64,000 nucleotides of DNA from Sphingomonas taxi (GTDB taxonomy: Bacteria > Pseudomonadota > Alphaproteobacteria > Sphingomonadales > Sphingomonadaceae). The stretch is taken from contig NZ_CP009571.1 of the NCBI RefSeq assembly GCF_000764535.1, positions 868,001-932,000 of the forward strand. Reading direction: 5' to 3'. Positions 42,880-52,256 of this stretch are shown here, one piece after another. The notes beneath the pieces are model-generated. The model was not told the origin of the DNA. It worked only from the letters and a program-made list of their open reading frames with translations, and searched no databases. The position numbers were made by a program, and so were the translations under genes. The stretch's first letter is position 1. The number at the start of each line of letters is the position of its first letter.

Positions 42880-45800
42880 TCAATAATCCTTCGACACGCG
42901 GACGTTGGCGCTCTGTCGGCCGAGCGTCGAGATGCTCGACAGCAGCGAGAGCCAGCGGGTCACCTGGAATTCGACCTGCGTCGCCGAATAGCCCTGACCG
43001 TCGGTGACGATCTCCGCATAGAGGCGGCGGGTCACGTATTTGCCGGCGGCGATCGAGGTGCCCTGGCCGGTCTGCGGATCGGCGGGGAGGATGCGCAGCC
43101 GGTCGAGCCCGGCGGCGCGGCGTACCGCGTTGATCGGGTTGAGGCCGTTGCCGCCGTTCTGCAACGCCGCCACCGCCGCGGCGAGCTGCAACGCCTCCGG
43201 CGCGGACAATCGCGTGATCGAGGTGCCGAACAGCAGCCGCGAGAGCAGTTCGTCCTCGGGTAGCGCCGGGGTGCTGGTGAAGCCGATCTCGGGCTTGAGC
43301 GCGGTGCCGGTGACGCGGATCGTCGCATTGAGGCCGGTGCTGTCGGCGTTCGCCTCGATATCGAGCACCGGATTGGCGGGCACCTCGCCGGCGAAGCGGA
43401 TGACGCCGCGCGACAGCTGGAACTTGCGGCCGGCGAATTCATAATCGCCGCGGATCATGTTCGCCTGGCCGGTGATCGCGGGGTTGCCGGGCTGGCCGGC
43501 GATGCCGAGCTCGGCGGACCATTCGCTCGACAGGCCGAGGCCGCTGACGATGACCTTGTCGGGGGCCTTCGCCTTGATCGCCAGCGTCCACGGCGCGGGC
43601 GGCGCCTCGTCCTCCTCGCCGCCCTCGAGCAGATTGATCTCGCGGATCTTGAGCTGCGGCAATGCGCTGGCGGCGCTCGCCTGGCCGAGCCGGTAGCGGC
43701 TGCGGTCGAGGACGACGTCTCCCGCGATCGTGCCGCCGGCGCCGTCGGAAGTGAAGGTGAGCGGCCCGGTGACGGTCGCGCCGATGTCGTCGCGGTTGAT
43801 CATCACCGCGTGATCGGCGCGCAGCTTGAGGTCGAGGCCGATGCCGTGCGCCGCGGCGAAGTCGAAGCCGCCGCTGCCGGTGACGCGGCCGCCCTTGCCG
43901 GCGTCGGCGGCGAACCGGTCGATCTGCAGGCGCGAGCCGCCGAAACGGCCGGTCGCCTGGACGTTGGTGAGGATGGTGCCGGTATTGGCGCTCTCGATGC
44001 GTGCGCCATTGGCCTGCAGCACGCCGCGGATCACCGGCGCGCCGATCCGGCCGCTGACGTCGGCGCCGATCGCGACCGGGCCGGAGAGGTCGAACAGTTC
44101 GAGGCCGGTCAGCCGCCAGACGGTGTCCGCCGGACCCTGGTAGCGCAATTGCGCAAACAGCGGCGCGACGGCGATGCGGCTGGCGAGATCGCCCTCCCCC
44201 AACGGCCGCAGCAACGCCTGCGCGCGGCCGATCGTCCTGCCGCCCGAGGCCATCACCGCGCGCACGCCGAGCCGGTCGGCGGACAGTACGGCGGCGAGGC
44301 CGAGATCGATCGGTCGCGACGCCAGCACCAGCCCGGCGCGGCTGAGCCCACGTACGGTGAGATCGGCCTTGCCGGTCGGCGCGGCACCGGCGGCGGTCGC
44401 ATAGCTGACGCTGCCCGAGGCGGTGCCGCTGAGGCCGAGGCGCGGATAGCCGATGTCGAGGATCGCCAGCGGCATGCGGGTGAGCGAGGCGTCGACGGCC
44501 AATGCGGCGTCGCTGAACCGGCCGCCGACCTGCGCCTCGCCGCCGGCGAAGCTGAGCCGGGTCGGCGCGAGTGTCCAGCCGTCGCCGTCGCGGGTGATCT
44601 CGGCGGGCGAGAGCAGGCGCAGCGGACGGCGATCGAGCGTGCCCTGCGCGGCGACCGAGAACCGATCGGGGGCGACCTGCGTCACCGTCTGGATGTCGAA
44701 GGCACGGCCGCGCGAGCCGGCGATCGAGGCGCGCACCTCGCCGACGCCGCCGCGCAGCTTCGCATTGGCGGCGAAGCGGGCGAGGCTGAGCCGGCCCTGC
44801 CGGACGCCGGCGCCGGTCGCGGTGAGGTCGAGAGCGGTGCCGGCGGGGTCGAGCAGCAGCGCGGCATCGACATGGCCGCGGCGCAGGGTGGCGGCGCCGA
44901 GCCGCGCGTTGGTGGCGTCGAGATGCGTCTCGATGCGCTGCACGGTGCCGACCGGGCGGAACAGCAGCTCCCCCGCCAGTCCGCCGCCGGTGACGGCGAG
45001 GCGACCGGTGAAGCCGCCATGGCCCATCGCCAGCCGGCCGGCGGCGGTGGTGCCGCTAACCGCTATGCGATCGACGACGAGGATGTCGTCGACGCCGGGC
45101 GGCAGCAGCAGGATCGATCCCGCCGCGGTGAACGGCCCGAGCCGCGACCCGCCTTCGCCGCGCCAGGTGAAGCCGGTCGGGGTGGGATCGAGATGCGCGC
45201 GCACCTGCGACAGGCCGAGTGCATCATTCGGGGCGGCGAACTGGAGATCGAGCGTCGGGCGATCGATCTTGCCGTCGAGGCGCAGCGTCACCGGACCGTA
45301 GGTGCCGTGGCGGCCGCTCGCCTCGATATGGAAGGTGTCGTCGACGCGGCGATAGCCATTGCCGCGCAGCGTGAGCAGCGGCGAGGTCAGCACCATGTTC
45401 GAGAAATGAAGCAGGCCGTCGGCGCTGCGTTCGAGGTTGGTGACGATGCGCGGCAGGCCGCCGGTGAGGCCGCGCAGGAAGCCGTTGTCGAGCCGCACCA
45501 CCTGCGCGGTGCCGCGACCGACGATGCGCGTGCCCCGGCCGCCCGGCCCCGGCACGACGCGCAGATCGGAACGCAGGTCGACGACGCCGAGCCCCTTGAT
45601 GAACAGGCGGTTGAGCGTGCCGTTGAGCCCGATTTCGTAGCGGCCGGTGGCGAGGTCGAGCGCGACCATCAGCCGGCCGGCCAGCTTGTCGGAGCGCAGC
45701 CGCAGCGCGTCGCCGGTCAGCAGCGACCCGTTGAGCACGAGCGGCCCGTCGAGGCTGAAGTTGCGCAGGATACCGCCGGCGACGGTGCCGATGCCGGTGA

Positions 45801-46998
45801 CCTGCGCCGCGGTGAAGCGGGTCGGCAGCGTCAGCTTGCCCGGCCCGAGCCGGCCGCTGCCGGCGAGGCGGACGGTGTCGAGCCCGGTACGGTCGATCGC
45901 GAGCCGATCCGCCTTCAGGCGATAATCGAAACGGGCGGTGCGGAAGCCGCCGTCGAACACGGCACGCAGCTCGACGCCGGTTCCGGTCATCGTCGGGATC
46001 ACCGCCGCCGGGCGGAGCAGCCGCGCGCGCACTCGCACGTTGCGCCAGGCGTTGGCGCCGAGATCGACCAGCCCGACCGCATCCAGCGCGAGCGCCGGGC
46101 TGCGCAGGTCGAGCCGGCCGTCGAGGCGGCGGTCGGCGAAGGTCGCGTCGCCGCGGACGCGCATCCGCGGGCCGGCGAGGCGCAGCGCGGCGCCGGTGAC
46201 GATGCCGGCGGGGGCGATCTCGCCGGACAGCGTATACCGGCCGTCGGTCGCCGCCAGCGCGAGGTCGAGCGCGCGCGCGGCACCGACGCGGCCGGTCGCC
46301 CTGCCCCGCCAGCGCGACCAGCGGCCGTCGCCGTCGATGTCGAGCGCGACGCTGCGCTTCAGCCCGAGGCTGCGCGCGAGCACGCCGCCGGCGGCGCCCG
46401 CGGCGCGGACGTCGACGTCGAAGCGGTCGCGGTCGGGCTCGGCGTCGAGGCGCAGCGCGAGCCGGTCGGAGCCGGCGATGCGCGCGTCGAGCCGGACCAG
46501 CGCGCGACCGTGGCGGATGTCGGCGCGGCCGGCGACGCGGCCGACCCGCTCGCTGCCGAGCACGCGGCGGGCGAGCACCAACCGATCGACGCCCAGCGCC
46601 CCGATGCGGATATCGAAATCCGGCAGGATCGGCCCCGAGCGCGCCGACGGTCGGGTATGGGGAACGTGAAACAGCGTCGCCTGCGCGATCGCGAGCCGCT
46701 TGATGACGAGCTGGTGCCGCGCCCAGCGCCACGGCGCCCAGTCGAGGTCGACCGCGGGCGCCTGGACGAGCAGACCGTCGAGATCGTAGACGCGCACGTC
46801 CTTGAGCCGCGACCGGCCGTAGAGCGAACCGTCGATCCGGCCGATGGTGAAGCGCAGCCCGTTGGCGGTGCGGATCGCGCCGATCCGTTGCGCCACCCAG
46901 CGATGACCAACGTCGGTGTCGACGATCAGCAGCGCCAGCGCGGCGATCGCGGCGAGCGCGACCAGCGCAGTCGCAATGCGCCGCAGCCAGCGCCTCAA
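42880..46998 (-). CDS. tamB: translocation and assembly module TamB
   Basis: 1372 residues. N-terminal signal anchor (MRRWLRRIATALVALAAIAALALLIV), then a long periplasmic beta-helical body of the AsmA/TamB type with repeated FSL/GRL blocks, and a C-terminal DUF490 domain (ISALGLSSEWSAELGI-like and EIGFTSTPALPEDELLSRLLFG). TamB bridges the inner membrane to TamA and aids assembly of outer-membrane proteins and lipid transport. The gene's start overlaps the tamA stop by 4 bases. Confidence 0.93.
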   Translation of the reverse strand: MRRWLRRIATALVALAAIAALALLIVDTDVGHRWVAQRIGAIRTANGLRFTIGRIDGSLYGRSRLKDVRVYDLDGLLVQAPAVDLDWAPWRWARHQLVIKRLAIAQATLFHVPHTRPSARSGPILPDFDIRIGALGVDRLVLARRVLGSERVGRVAGRADIRHGRALVRLDARIAGSDRLALRLDAEPDRDRFDVDVRAAGAAGGVLARSLGLKRSVALDIDGDGRWSRWRGRATGRVGAARALDLALAATDGRYTLSGEIAPAGIVTGAALRLAGPRMRVRGDATFADRRLDGRLDLRSPALALDAVGLVDLGANAWRNVRVRARLLRPAAVIPTMTGTGVELRAVFDGGFRTARFDYRLKADRLAIDRTGLDTVRLAGSGRLGPGKLTLPTRFTAAQVTGIGTVAGGILRNFSLDGPLVLNGSLLTGDALRLRSDKLAGRLMVALDLATGRYEIGLNGTLNRLFIKGLGVVDLRSDLRVVPGPGGRGTRIVGRGTAQVVRLDNGFLRGLTGGLPRIVTNLERSADGLLHFSNMVLTSPLLTLRGNGYRRVDDTFHIEASGRHGTYGPVTLRLDGKIDRPTLDLQFAAPNDALGLSQVRAHLDPTPTGFTWRGEGGSRLGPFTAAGSILLLPPGVDDILVVDRIAVSGTTAAGRLAMGHGGFTGRLAVTGGGLAGELLFRPVGTVQRIETHLDATNARLGAATLRRGHVDAALLLDPAGTALDLTATGAGVRQGRLSLARFAANAKLRGGVGEVRASIAGSRGRAFDIQTVTQVAPDRFSVAAQGTLDRRPLRLLSPAEITRDGDGWTLAPTRLSFAGGEAQVGGRFSDAALAVDASLTRMPLAILDIGYPRLGLSGTASGSVSYATAAGAAPTGKADLTVRGLSRAGLVLASRPIDLGLAAVLSADRLGVRAVMASGGRTIGRAQALLRPLGEGDLASRIAVAPLFAQLRYQGPADTVWRLTGLELFDLSGPVAIGADVSGRIGAPVIRGVLQANGARIESANTGTILTNVQATGRFGGSRLQIDRFAADAGKGGRVTGSGGFDFAAAHGIGLDLKLRADHAVMINRDDIGATVTGPLTFTSDGAGGTIAGDVVLDRSRYRLGQASAASALPQLKIREINLLEGGEEDEAPPAPWTLAIKAKAPDKVIVSGLGLSSEWSAELGIAGQPGNPAITGQANMIRGDYEFAGRKFQLSRGVIRFAGEVPANPVLDIEANADSTGLNATIRVTGTALKPEIGFTSTPALPEDELLSRLLFGTSITRLSAPEALQLAAAVAALQNGGNGLNPINAVRRAAGLDRLRILPADPQTGQGTSIAAGKYVTRRLYAEIVTDGQGYSATQVEFQVTRWLSLLSSISTLGRQSANVRVSKDY

Positions 46999-48926
46999 AA
47001 CGCCTGCCCCAGCGACACGTAGACGGCGATGCGGCTGTCGCCCGGCTGCGGATTGAGCGGGGTGCCGACGTCGAAGCGGATCGGGCCGAAGTTGGAATAA
47101 TAGCGAACGCCGACGCCGGCGCCGTATTGGAAGTCGCCGAGCTTCGGGATCGCGCTGGTGTAGATCGTGCCGCCGTCGAGGAAGGGGACGATGCCGAAAT
47201 TGCCGAAGGTCTTGACCCGCGCCTCGATCGAGAATTCGGCGAGGCTGCGGCCGCCGATAGGATCGTTGTTGACGTCGCGCGGGCCGATCGCCTGATAGCC
47301 GTAGCCGCGTACCGAGGCGCCGCCGCCGGCATAGAAGCGCCGTGACGGCGCGATGCTGTCGCGCGATGCGCCGAGGATCGAGCCGAGCCGGATACGCTCG
47401 GCCAGCACGACGCCGCGGTGCGCCGGCTGGTAGGCGCTGGCGTCGATCTGCACGCGCGCATAACCGAAGGCGTCGTTCTCGAGCGAGAATTCCGGGCTGA
47501 ACCGGCCACCGAGGCGGAAGCCGCGGGTCGGGTTGAGCAGATCGTCCGAGCCGTCGTAATTGAGGCTGGTCGGCGCGGCGGCGATGTAGAAGGTGCGGCG
47601 GCGCGGCTCGCCGGTCGCGGCGATGACGTCGCGTTCGTCGGAGCTGAGCACCTCGCCGCCGATCGACCAGGTCCAGGTCTTCTGGAAGAAGATCGTCGTC
47701 TGCCGCTCGATATTGGCGGCGACGGTATAGGTCTTGGCCTCATAGGCGTCGCGCTGGACGTGGCTGGCGGAGATCTGCGCGGTGAAGACGCGATCGCGGT
47801 CGCCGAAATTGTTGCGGCGGAAGACGACGCTGCCGAGCTGTTCGCGGGTGCCGAGCACGCTGCGCAGCGTCAGCGCGCCTTCCGGCGGGAACAGGTTGCG
47901 ATGCGTCCAGCTCAATTCGGCGCGGGCGCCCTCGCCGGTGCCATAGCCCAGCTCGCCGGCGATGGTGTGCGGCGGCGCGGCGGCGAGCTTGACGCCGATG
48001 TCGACGGTGCCGGATGCGTCGCCAGGGATCGGCTTGACCTCGACCGAGGAGACGAGCCCGGTCTGGATCAACGCGCGGCGCAGATCGTCGAGCGTCGTCG
48101 CGTCGAACGTATCGCCGGGGGACAGGCGGGCGATCTCCTGCACGTGTTCGGCGTCGAACACGCGGTTGCCGGGCAGCGCGACGAACTTGCCGAAGCGGCT
48201 CTCGGCGCCGGGCGCGACCTGGAGGTCGAGCGTCGCGCTCTTGCTGGCGTGGTCGACGACGACCTGCGGCTCGCCGACGTCGGCAAAGGGGAAACCGGAC
48301 TGGCCGATCTTCGCGGTGAGGCGCGCGGTGCCGGCGACGATCGCATCGGCATTGACCGGATCCTGCGGCTTTACACCGAACGCCTCGCGCAGCGGCTGCG
48401 CCTTGGCGCCCGCTGCGGCGATGCCGCCGAGCGTCACGTCCTTGAGCCGATAGAGCGTGCCGGGCTCGGCGGCGAGCACGACGAGCGGCTTGGCGCCGGC
48501 CTCGACCCGCGTCGTCACCCGCGCGTCATAATAGCCCTCGCCGCGCAACAGCGTCTGGAGCAGGTCGGCGTCCTCGCGCGCGCGGCGGTCGAGTTGCGCG
48601 GCATTGGCGACGCTGCCATCGTTGGCATCGAGCGTCGACAATTCCTCGAAGCGCTTGCGCAGCAGCGGCGTCGCGGCGGTGTCGATACCGTCGATCCGCC
48701 AGCTATAGCGCCGTTCGGCGGCCCCGTCGGTCGCCGCCGCGGCCGCCGCGCCGGCGGGGTCGGCGCCCAGCTCGGGCCAGGCGACACCGATGTCGGGCAG
48801 CGGCGCGAGCGGTGCATTGGGATCGAGCGGCGTCGCCTCCGCCGGCATGGTCTGCGCCGCGGTTTGTCCGGGAAGAAGGAGCACGGCAGTCGCGCCAAGC
48901 CCGAACCACCCCAAACGCAACAGCAT
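46995..48926 (-). CDS. tamA: outer-membrane assembly factor TamA
   Basis: 643 residues. Signal peptide ending in QTAAQ, three POTRA-like domains (~80-290), then a 16-strand Omp85 barrel. The lid-loop motif SVRGYGYQAIGPRD is the conserved VRGY/F segment, and the C-terminus SLGQAF fits the aromatic last-residue signal. Coupled directly to tamB. The ATG at 48926 gives a good signal peptide. Confidence 0.93.
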   Translation of the reverse strand: MLLRLGWFGLGATAVLLLPGQTAAQTMPAEATPLDPNAPLAPLPDIGVAWPELGADPAGAAAAAATDGAAERRYSWRIDGIDTAATPLLRKRFEELSTLDANDGSVANAAQLDRRAREDADLLQTLLRGEGYYDARVTTRVEAGAKPLVVLAAEPGTLYRLKDVTLGGIAAAGAKAQPLREAFGVKPQDPVNADAIVAGTARLTAKIGQSGFPFADVGEPQVVVDHASKSATLDLQVAPGAESRFGKFVALPGNRVFDAEHVQEIARLSPGDTFDATTLDDLRRALIQTGLVSSVEVKPIPGDASGTVDIGVKLAAAPPHTIAGELGYGTGEGARAELSWTHRNLFPPEGALTLRSVLGTREQLGSVVFRRNNFGDRDRVFTAQISASHVQRDAYEAKTYTVAANIERQTTIFFQKTWTWSIGGEVLSSDERDVIAATGEPRRRTFYIAAAPTSLNYDGSDDLLNPTRGFRLGGRFSPEFSLENDAFGYARVQIDASAYQPAHRGVVLAERIRLGSILGASRDSIAPSRRFYAGGGASVRGYGYQAIGPRDVNNDPIGGRSLAEFSIEARVKTFGNFGIVPFLDGGTIYTSAIPKLGDFQYGAGVGVRYYSNFGPIRFDVGTPLNPQPGDSRIAVYVSLGQAF

Positions 48927-49114
48927 AGCGCCGTCCTAGCGCGCGTCCGTGGCTCGCAACAGTCCCATTTCCGACGCTTTTGCGCTCGAACGACCGTGCA
49001 TATCGCCCGGCCGGGCGCGGTATGGCCGCGACGGCGAGCCCGACGAAGGTTGCGGTTGCGCCGTCGCGCCCGGCGCGGGCATGCGAGCGAACGTTCGCCG
49101 ATGAAAGGAACGCC

Positions 49115-49876
49115 ATGAAGGCCCTGCCCCTGCTCGCCGCGCTGGCCGTGTCGCTCGTCCCCGCCGCCGCGGTGGCGGAGGACCAGTTCAAGCTGCTCGT
49201 TATCGCCGCGCCGAGCACCTATCATTATGAATACATCCCCGTCGCGCGGGAAAATCTGGAGCGGCTGGCGCGGCTGCACGGCTTCGCCGTGACCTGGACG
49301 AGCGACGGTACAGCGTTCGACGGCGATCTCGGCCAATATGCCACGGTGATGTTCCTCAACACGCCCGCCGAGACGCTGAGCGAACCGCGACGGCGGCGGT
49401 TCGAGGCCTATATGCGCGGCGGCGGCAATGCGCTGGTGGTGCATCGCGCCGCGATCATCCCGCCGGCGGCGTGGCCGTGGTACGAGCAACTGGTCGGCCG
49501 CTCCTTCGTCAACCACCCGATGCTGCAGACCGGCGTGGTGACGGTGACCGACAAAAGCTTTCCCGCGACCTTCGGCCTGCCCGATCGCTGGATCTGGAGC
49601 GACGAATATTACGTCACCGCCAACCCCTATAAGGTGACGATCCATCCGGTGCTGAATGCCGACGAGACGAGCTACGATCCGACGCGGATCTGGCCGGGGC
49701 AGATCGGCCGGCGGATGGGCAAGGACCATCCCGAGGCCTGGTATCATTCCTACGAGAAGGGGCGCGTCTTCGTCACCCTGCTCGGCCACAATGTCGAGAT
49801 GTACCGCGACGACCGTTACCTGCAACACCTGCTGGGAGGCATCTACTGGACCGCGACCGGACGCGGGCAAGGGTGA
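49115..49876 (+). CDS. ThuA domain-containing secreted protein
   Basis: 253 residues. Signal peptide MKALPLLAALAVSLVPAAAVAE, then the ThuA (trehalose-utilisation type, class I glutamine amidotransferase-like) fold: FLNTPAETLSEPRRRRFE, GGGNALVVHRAAI, WYEQLVGRSFVNHP, ARIWPGQIG-like and SYEKGRVFVTLLGHN. The classical catalytic triad is not conserved in this family, and its role is sugar-related but undefined. AAAGGAA precedes the ATG at 49115. Divergent from tamA. Confidence 0.82.
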   Translation: MKALPLLAALAVSLVPAAAVAEDQFKLLVIAAPSTYHYEYIPVARENLERLARLHGFAVTWTSDGTAFDGDLGQYATVMFLNTPAETLSEPRRRRFEAYMRGGGNALVVHRAAIIPPAAWPWYEQLVGRSFVNHPMLQTGVVTVTDKSFPATFGLPDRWIWSDEYYVTANPYKVTIHPVLNADETSYDPTRIWPGQIGRRMGKDHPEAWYHSYEKGRVFVTLLGHNVEMYRDDRYLQHLLGGIYWTATGRGQG

Positions 49877-49973
49877 GAGGCGGGGATCGGACCGTCGAGC
49901 CACCGCCGACCACCGCGGCGCCGGCATGGAGGGCGATCTGGCGTCTCGTCGCGGGACGTGGCAGGACCGCGGC

Positions 49974-50144
49974 ATGGCCGAAACTCCTCCTTCCGCCGCC
50001 GGCGGCATTCTCGTGGCGATCTGCTCGATCGGCGGCGCGGTCGTCGGCCTGATCCAGGGTCAGGTGACGATCGGTTTCCTCGCTGGGCTGGCGATCGGCG
50101 CGGCAGGTGCGGTCGCGGTGTGGCTGCGCGGCAGCCGCCGCTGA
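49974..50144 (+). CDS. small two-helix membrane protein
   Basis: 56 residues: GGILVAICSIGGAVVGLIQG and TIGFLAGLAIGAAGAVAVWL form two Gly/Ala-rich helices, with a basic tail RGSRR. No family recognised. Start at the ATG following GCAGGA; a longer in-frame version from 49926 adds charged residues and is less likely. Convergent with the S24 gene (their ends abut). Confidence 0.5.
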   Translation: MAETPPSAAGGILVAICSIGGAVVGLIQGQVTIGFLAGLAIGAAGAVAVWLRGSRR

Positions 50145-50762
50145 TCAGCGCGGCTCGCGCATCAGCCAGACGACCCGGCCGATCACCTCCACTTTGCCGT
50201 CCGGCACCGGCGGCGCGGCGGGATTGTCGCTGGCGATCGTCAGCCTCTCACGGCGCCGCGCGATACGCTTGACCATGACGGCGTCGTCGATGCGGATGAC
50301 GAAGACCCGCCCCTGCGCATCCGGCGTGCGACGCGCCTGATCGACGACGATCAGGTCGCCGTCGACCAGCCCGGGCTCCATCGAATCGCCGCGCACGCGG
50401 ACGATCGCCGCCATCCCCTCGCGCAACCCCAGCCGCATCGCCAGCGCCGGATCGATCGCCGCCGCGCCGAGCGTCACCTCGCCATCGACGAACGCGCCCG
50501 GCCCCGCCGAGGCGGCGACGTCGAGTCGCGGCAGCGTAAATGGGCGGCGGCCGGGATCCCCGCCGAGCTCGACCTCATCGACACCGAAATAATCGGCGAG
50601 CCGGCGGCGATCGTCGGGCGCGAGCCGGCGCGGCGAGCCGCGTGCGACGAATTGCTGGAGATAGGCGGCGTTGCGACCGAGCATCGCCGACAGCGCCGCG
50701 AGGCTGTCGCCCCGCGCCGCCGCCAGTGCCTTCAGCCGCAGCCCTGCCTCGCCTTGTGCCAT
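50145..50762 (-). CDS. S24 family LexA/CI-like repressor
   Basis: 205 residues. An N-terminal helix-turn-helix-like part (LKALAAARGDSLAALSAMLG with AAYLQQF and LADYFGVDE) and a C-terminal S24 peptidase domain with nucleophile Ser127 in RGDSMEPGLVDGD and general base Lys165 in AVMVKRI. A possible Ala86-Gly87 autocleavage bond (ASAGPG) fits LexA/CI logic. It is divergent from a tiny DNA-binding-like gene across a perfect palindrome, as in a phage-type switch. It is not LexA itself (no LexA-like DNA-binding sequence recognised). Confidence 0.8.
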   Translation of the reverse strand: MAQGEAGLRLKALAAARGDSLAALSAMLGRNAAYLQQFVARGSPRRLAPDDRRRLADYFGVDEVELGGDPGRRPFTLPRLDVAASAGPGAFVDGEVTLGAAAIDPALAMRLGLREGMAAIVRVRGDSMEPGLVDGDLIVVDQARRTPDAQGRVFVIRIDDAVMVKRIARRRERLTIASDNPAAPPVPDGKVEVIGRVVWLMREPR

Positions 50763-50778
50763 GCCGACAGATGTAGCG

Positions 50779-50793
50779 TAGGAAATTTTCCTA
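50779..50793. promoter_or_regulatory. perfect 15 bp palindrome between S24 repressor and divergent small gene
   Basis: TAGGAAA-T-TTTCCTA, 17 bp before the S24 start and 60 bp before the small gene. Likely operator for the S24 protein (inference); one copy seen. Confidence 0.55.
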
Positions 50794-50853
50794 GACAAGT
50801 TGGATCGACCGGAACAGATCAGGAACATCACCCCAGGGATTCGGGAGGGAACG

Positions 50854-51030
50854 ATGTCATTGCTGCTCAAGATCGACCGCTATCTGCGGCGGACCAACAT
50901 GTCGCGGACGCAGTTCGGCCGGCTCGCGGTCAACGACCCGAGGCTGGTCACCGACATGGTGCGCGGTCGCGTGATCGGTCCGGCGGTCGCGGCGCGGATC
51001 ACGCGGTTCATCGACGGGACGGAGGCATGA
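50854..51030 (+). CDS. 58-residue DNA-binding-like protein
   Basis: MSLLLKIDRYLRRTNMSRTQ, then FGRLAVNDPRLVTDMVRGR and GPAVAARITRFID: two short helices arranged like a helix-turn-helix of Cro/C.AhdI-type proteins. GGGAGGG precedes the ATG. It is divergent from the S24 gene and its stop overlaps the next start (ATGA). Function inferred only from size and context. Confidence 0.55.
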   Translation: MSLLLKIDRYLRRTNMSRTQFGRLAVNDPRLVTDMVRGRVIGPAVAARITRFIDGTEA

Positions 51031-51338
51031 TCCGCCGTTCCGACGGACAGACCCGGCTGCATCGCGCGCTGGCGGCGAGTGCCGCCTGTCATGGGCTGAC
51101 CGTGCACCCCGTCACGGTGCACGAGCGGCCGTGGTCGAGCGCCACCTTCACCGGCTGGCGGCTGACGCTCGACGTGGCGGTCGCCGGTGGCGATCCCGGC
51201 GACTGGCTCGCGGCGCTGCCCGAGGAGGATTTGCCGGTGCCCGGCCGGCTGGTCGCCGATCTGGTAGTGACGCACGCCGCCGGCGCGCGCGCGACGCTGG
51301 CGGTGCTGCTGCTGGAGAGCGGTGACGGCTTCGGCTAA
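51027..51338 (+). CDS. hypothetical protein
   Basis: 103 residues, start overlapping the previous stop. Sequence MIRRSDGQTRLHRALAASA, then a beta-rich stretch with FTGWRLTLDVAVAGGDPGD and VADLVVTHAAGARATLAVLL. No domain recognised. The gene lies 10 bp before kynA, so the three genes may be one transcript. Confidence 0.5.
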   Translation: MIRRSDGQTRLHRALAASAACHGLTVHPVTVHERPWSSATFTGWRLTLDVAVAGGDPGDWLAALPEEDLPVPGRLVADLVVTHAAGARATLAVLLLESGDGFG

Positions 51339-51347
51339 GCTGCTGCA

Positions 51348-52130
51348 ATGACGATCACTTATCGCAGCTACCTGCGCCTGCCGGAATTGCTCGACCTGCA
51401 AACGCCGCTGAGCGGCGTGCATGACGAATTGCTGTTCGTGACGATCCATCAGGCGTCGGAGCTGTGGATGAAGCTCTGCCTGCACGAACTCGGCGAAGCG
51501 CGGCGGCGGATCGCGGCGGACGATCTGCCGCCGGCGCTCAAGATGATGGCGCGGGTCAGCCGCATCCAGACGCAGCTCATCCAGTCGTGGGAGGTGCTGG
51601 CGACGATGACCCCGGCGGATTATGCCGCGATGCGTGGCAGCCTGGGGCAGAGTTCGGGCTTCCAGTCCGATCAATATCGCTGCCTCGAATTCATCATGGG
51701 CAATCGCAATGCGGCGATGCTCGCGCTGTTCGTGGAAGAGGCCGTGCGCGCGCGCCTGACGGCGGAGCTTGCGGTGCCGAGCCTGTACGACGAGGCGCTG
51801 CGGCTGCTCGCGCGCCGCGGCCTGCCGGTGCCCGCGGAACGGATCGAGCGCGACTTCGCGCAGATCGCGCCGCCGTCGCGCGAGGTGGAGGCTTGCTGGG
51901 CGATCGTCTACGGCCAGCCGCACGACCATTGGGATCTCTATGAGCTCGCCGAGAAACTGGTCGATCTGGAATATCACGTCCAGCTCTGGCGGTTCGGGCA
52001 TCTCAAGACGGTCGAGCGGGTGATCGGCTTCAAGACCGGCACCGGCGGCACCGCCGGCGTGCCCTATCTCGCCAAGGTGGTGGAACAGCGTTTCTTTCCC
52101 GAATTGCTCGACGTGCGCACGAGTTTGTAG
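51348..52130 (+). CDS. kynA: tryptophan 2,3-dioxygenase
   Basis: 260-residue heme enzyme that opens the indole ring of tryptophan to N-formylkynurenine. Hallmark blocks: DELLFVTIHQASELWMK with the heme ligand His, ALKMMARVSRIQTQLIQSW, SSGFQSDQYRCLEFIMGN (substrate-binding Arg) and GTGGTAGVPYL. Length is typical of bacterial TDO. Later kynurenine-pathway genes are not adjacent. Confidence 0.95.
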   Translation: MTITYRSYLRLPELLDLQTPLSGVHDELLFVTIHQASELWMKLCLHELGEARRRIAADDLPPALKMMARVSRIQTQLIQSWEVLATMTPADYAAMRGSLGQSSGFQSDQYRCLEFIMGNRNAAMLALFVEEAVRARLTAELAVPSLYDEALRLLARRGLPVPAERIERDFAQIAPPSREVEACWAIVYGQPHDHWDLYELAEKLVDLEYHVQLWRFGHLKTVERVIGFKTGTGGTAGVPYLAKVVEQRFFPELLDVRTSL

Positions 52131-52179
52131 CGCGACGAAGCGAGATTTCGGCACGACGAACCGCGACCGAATGCGCTTG

Positions 52180-52197
52180 GATATAATGTAACATATC
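52180..52197. promoter_or_regulatory. Zur-like palindrome overlapping a TATAAT box
   Basis: GATATAATGTAACATATC, an interrupted palindrome with ends GATAT/ATATC, 60 bp before the receptor start. Its complement reads GATATGTTACATTATATC, similar to the Zur consensus ATGTTATA..ATAACAT. TATAAT occurs at 52182-52187, so a repressor would block the promoter. Confidence 0.45.
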
Positions 52198-52256
52198 GCC
52201 TAGATGTTTCGCACCTGCACAATCGCGGGTTCTCTATCGTGCACCGCGGAGTTTCG

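Noticed and set aside
43810..47022. Over 1,000-codon plus-strand open frame opposite tamB
   Set aside because: Antisense shadow with low-complexity composition and no ribosome site; tamB is well supported.
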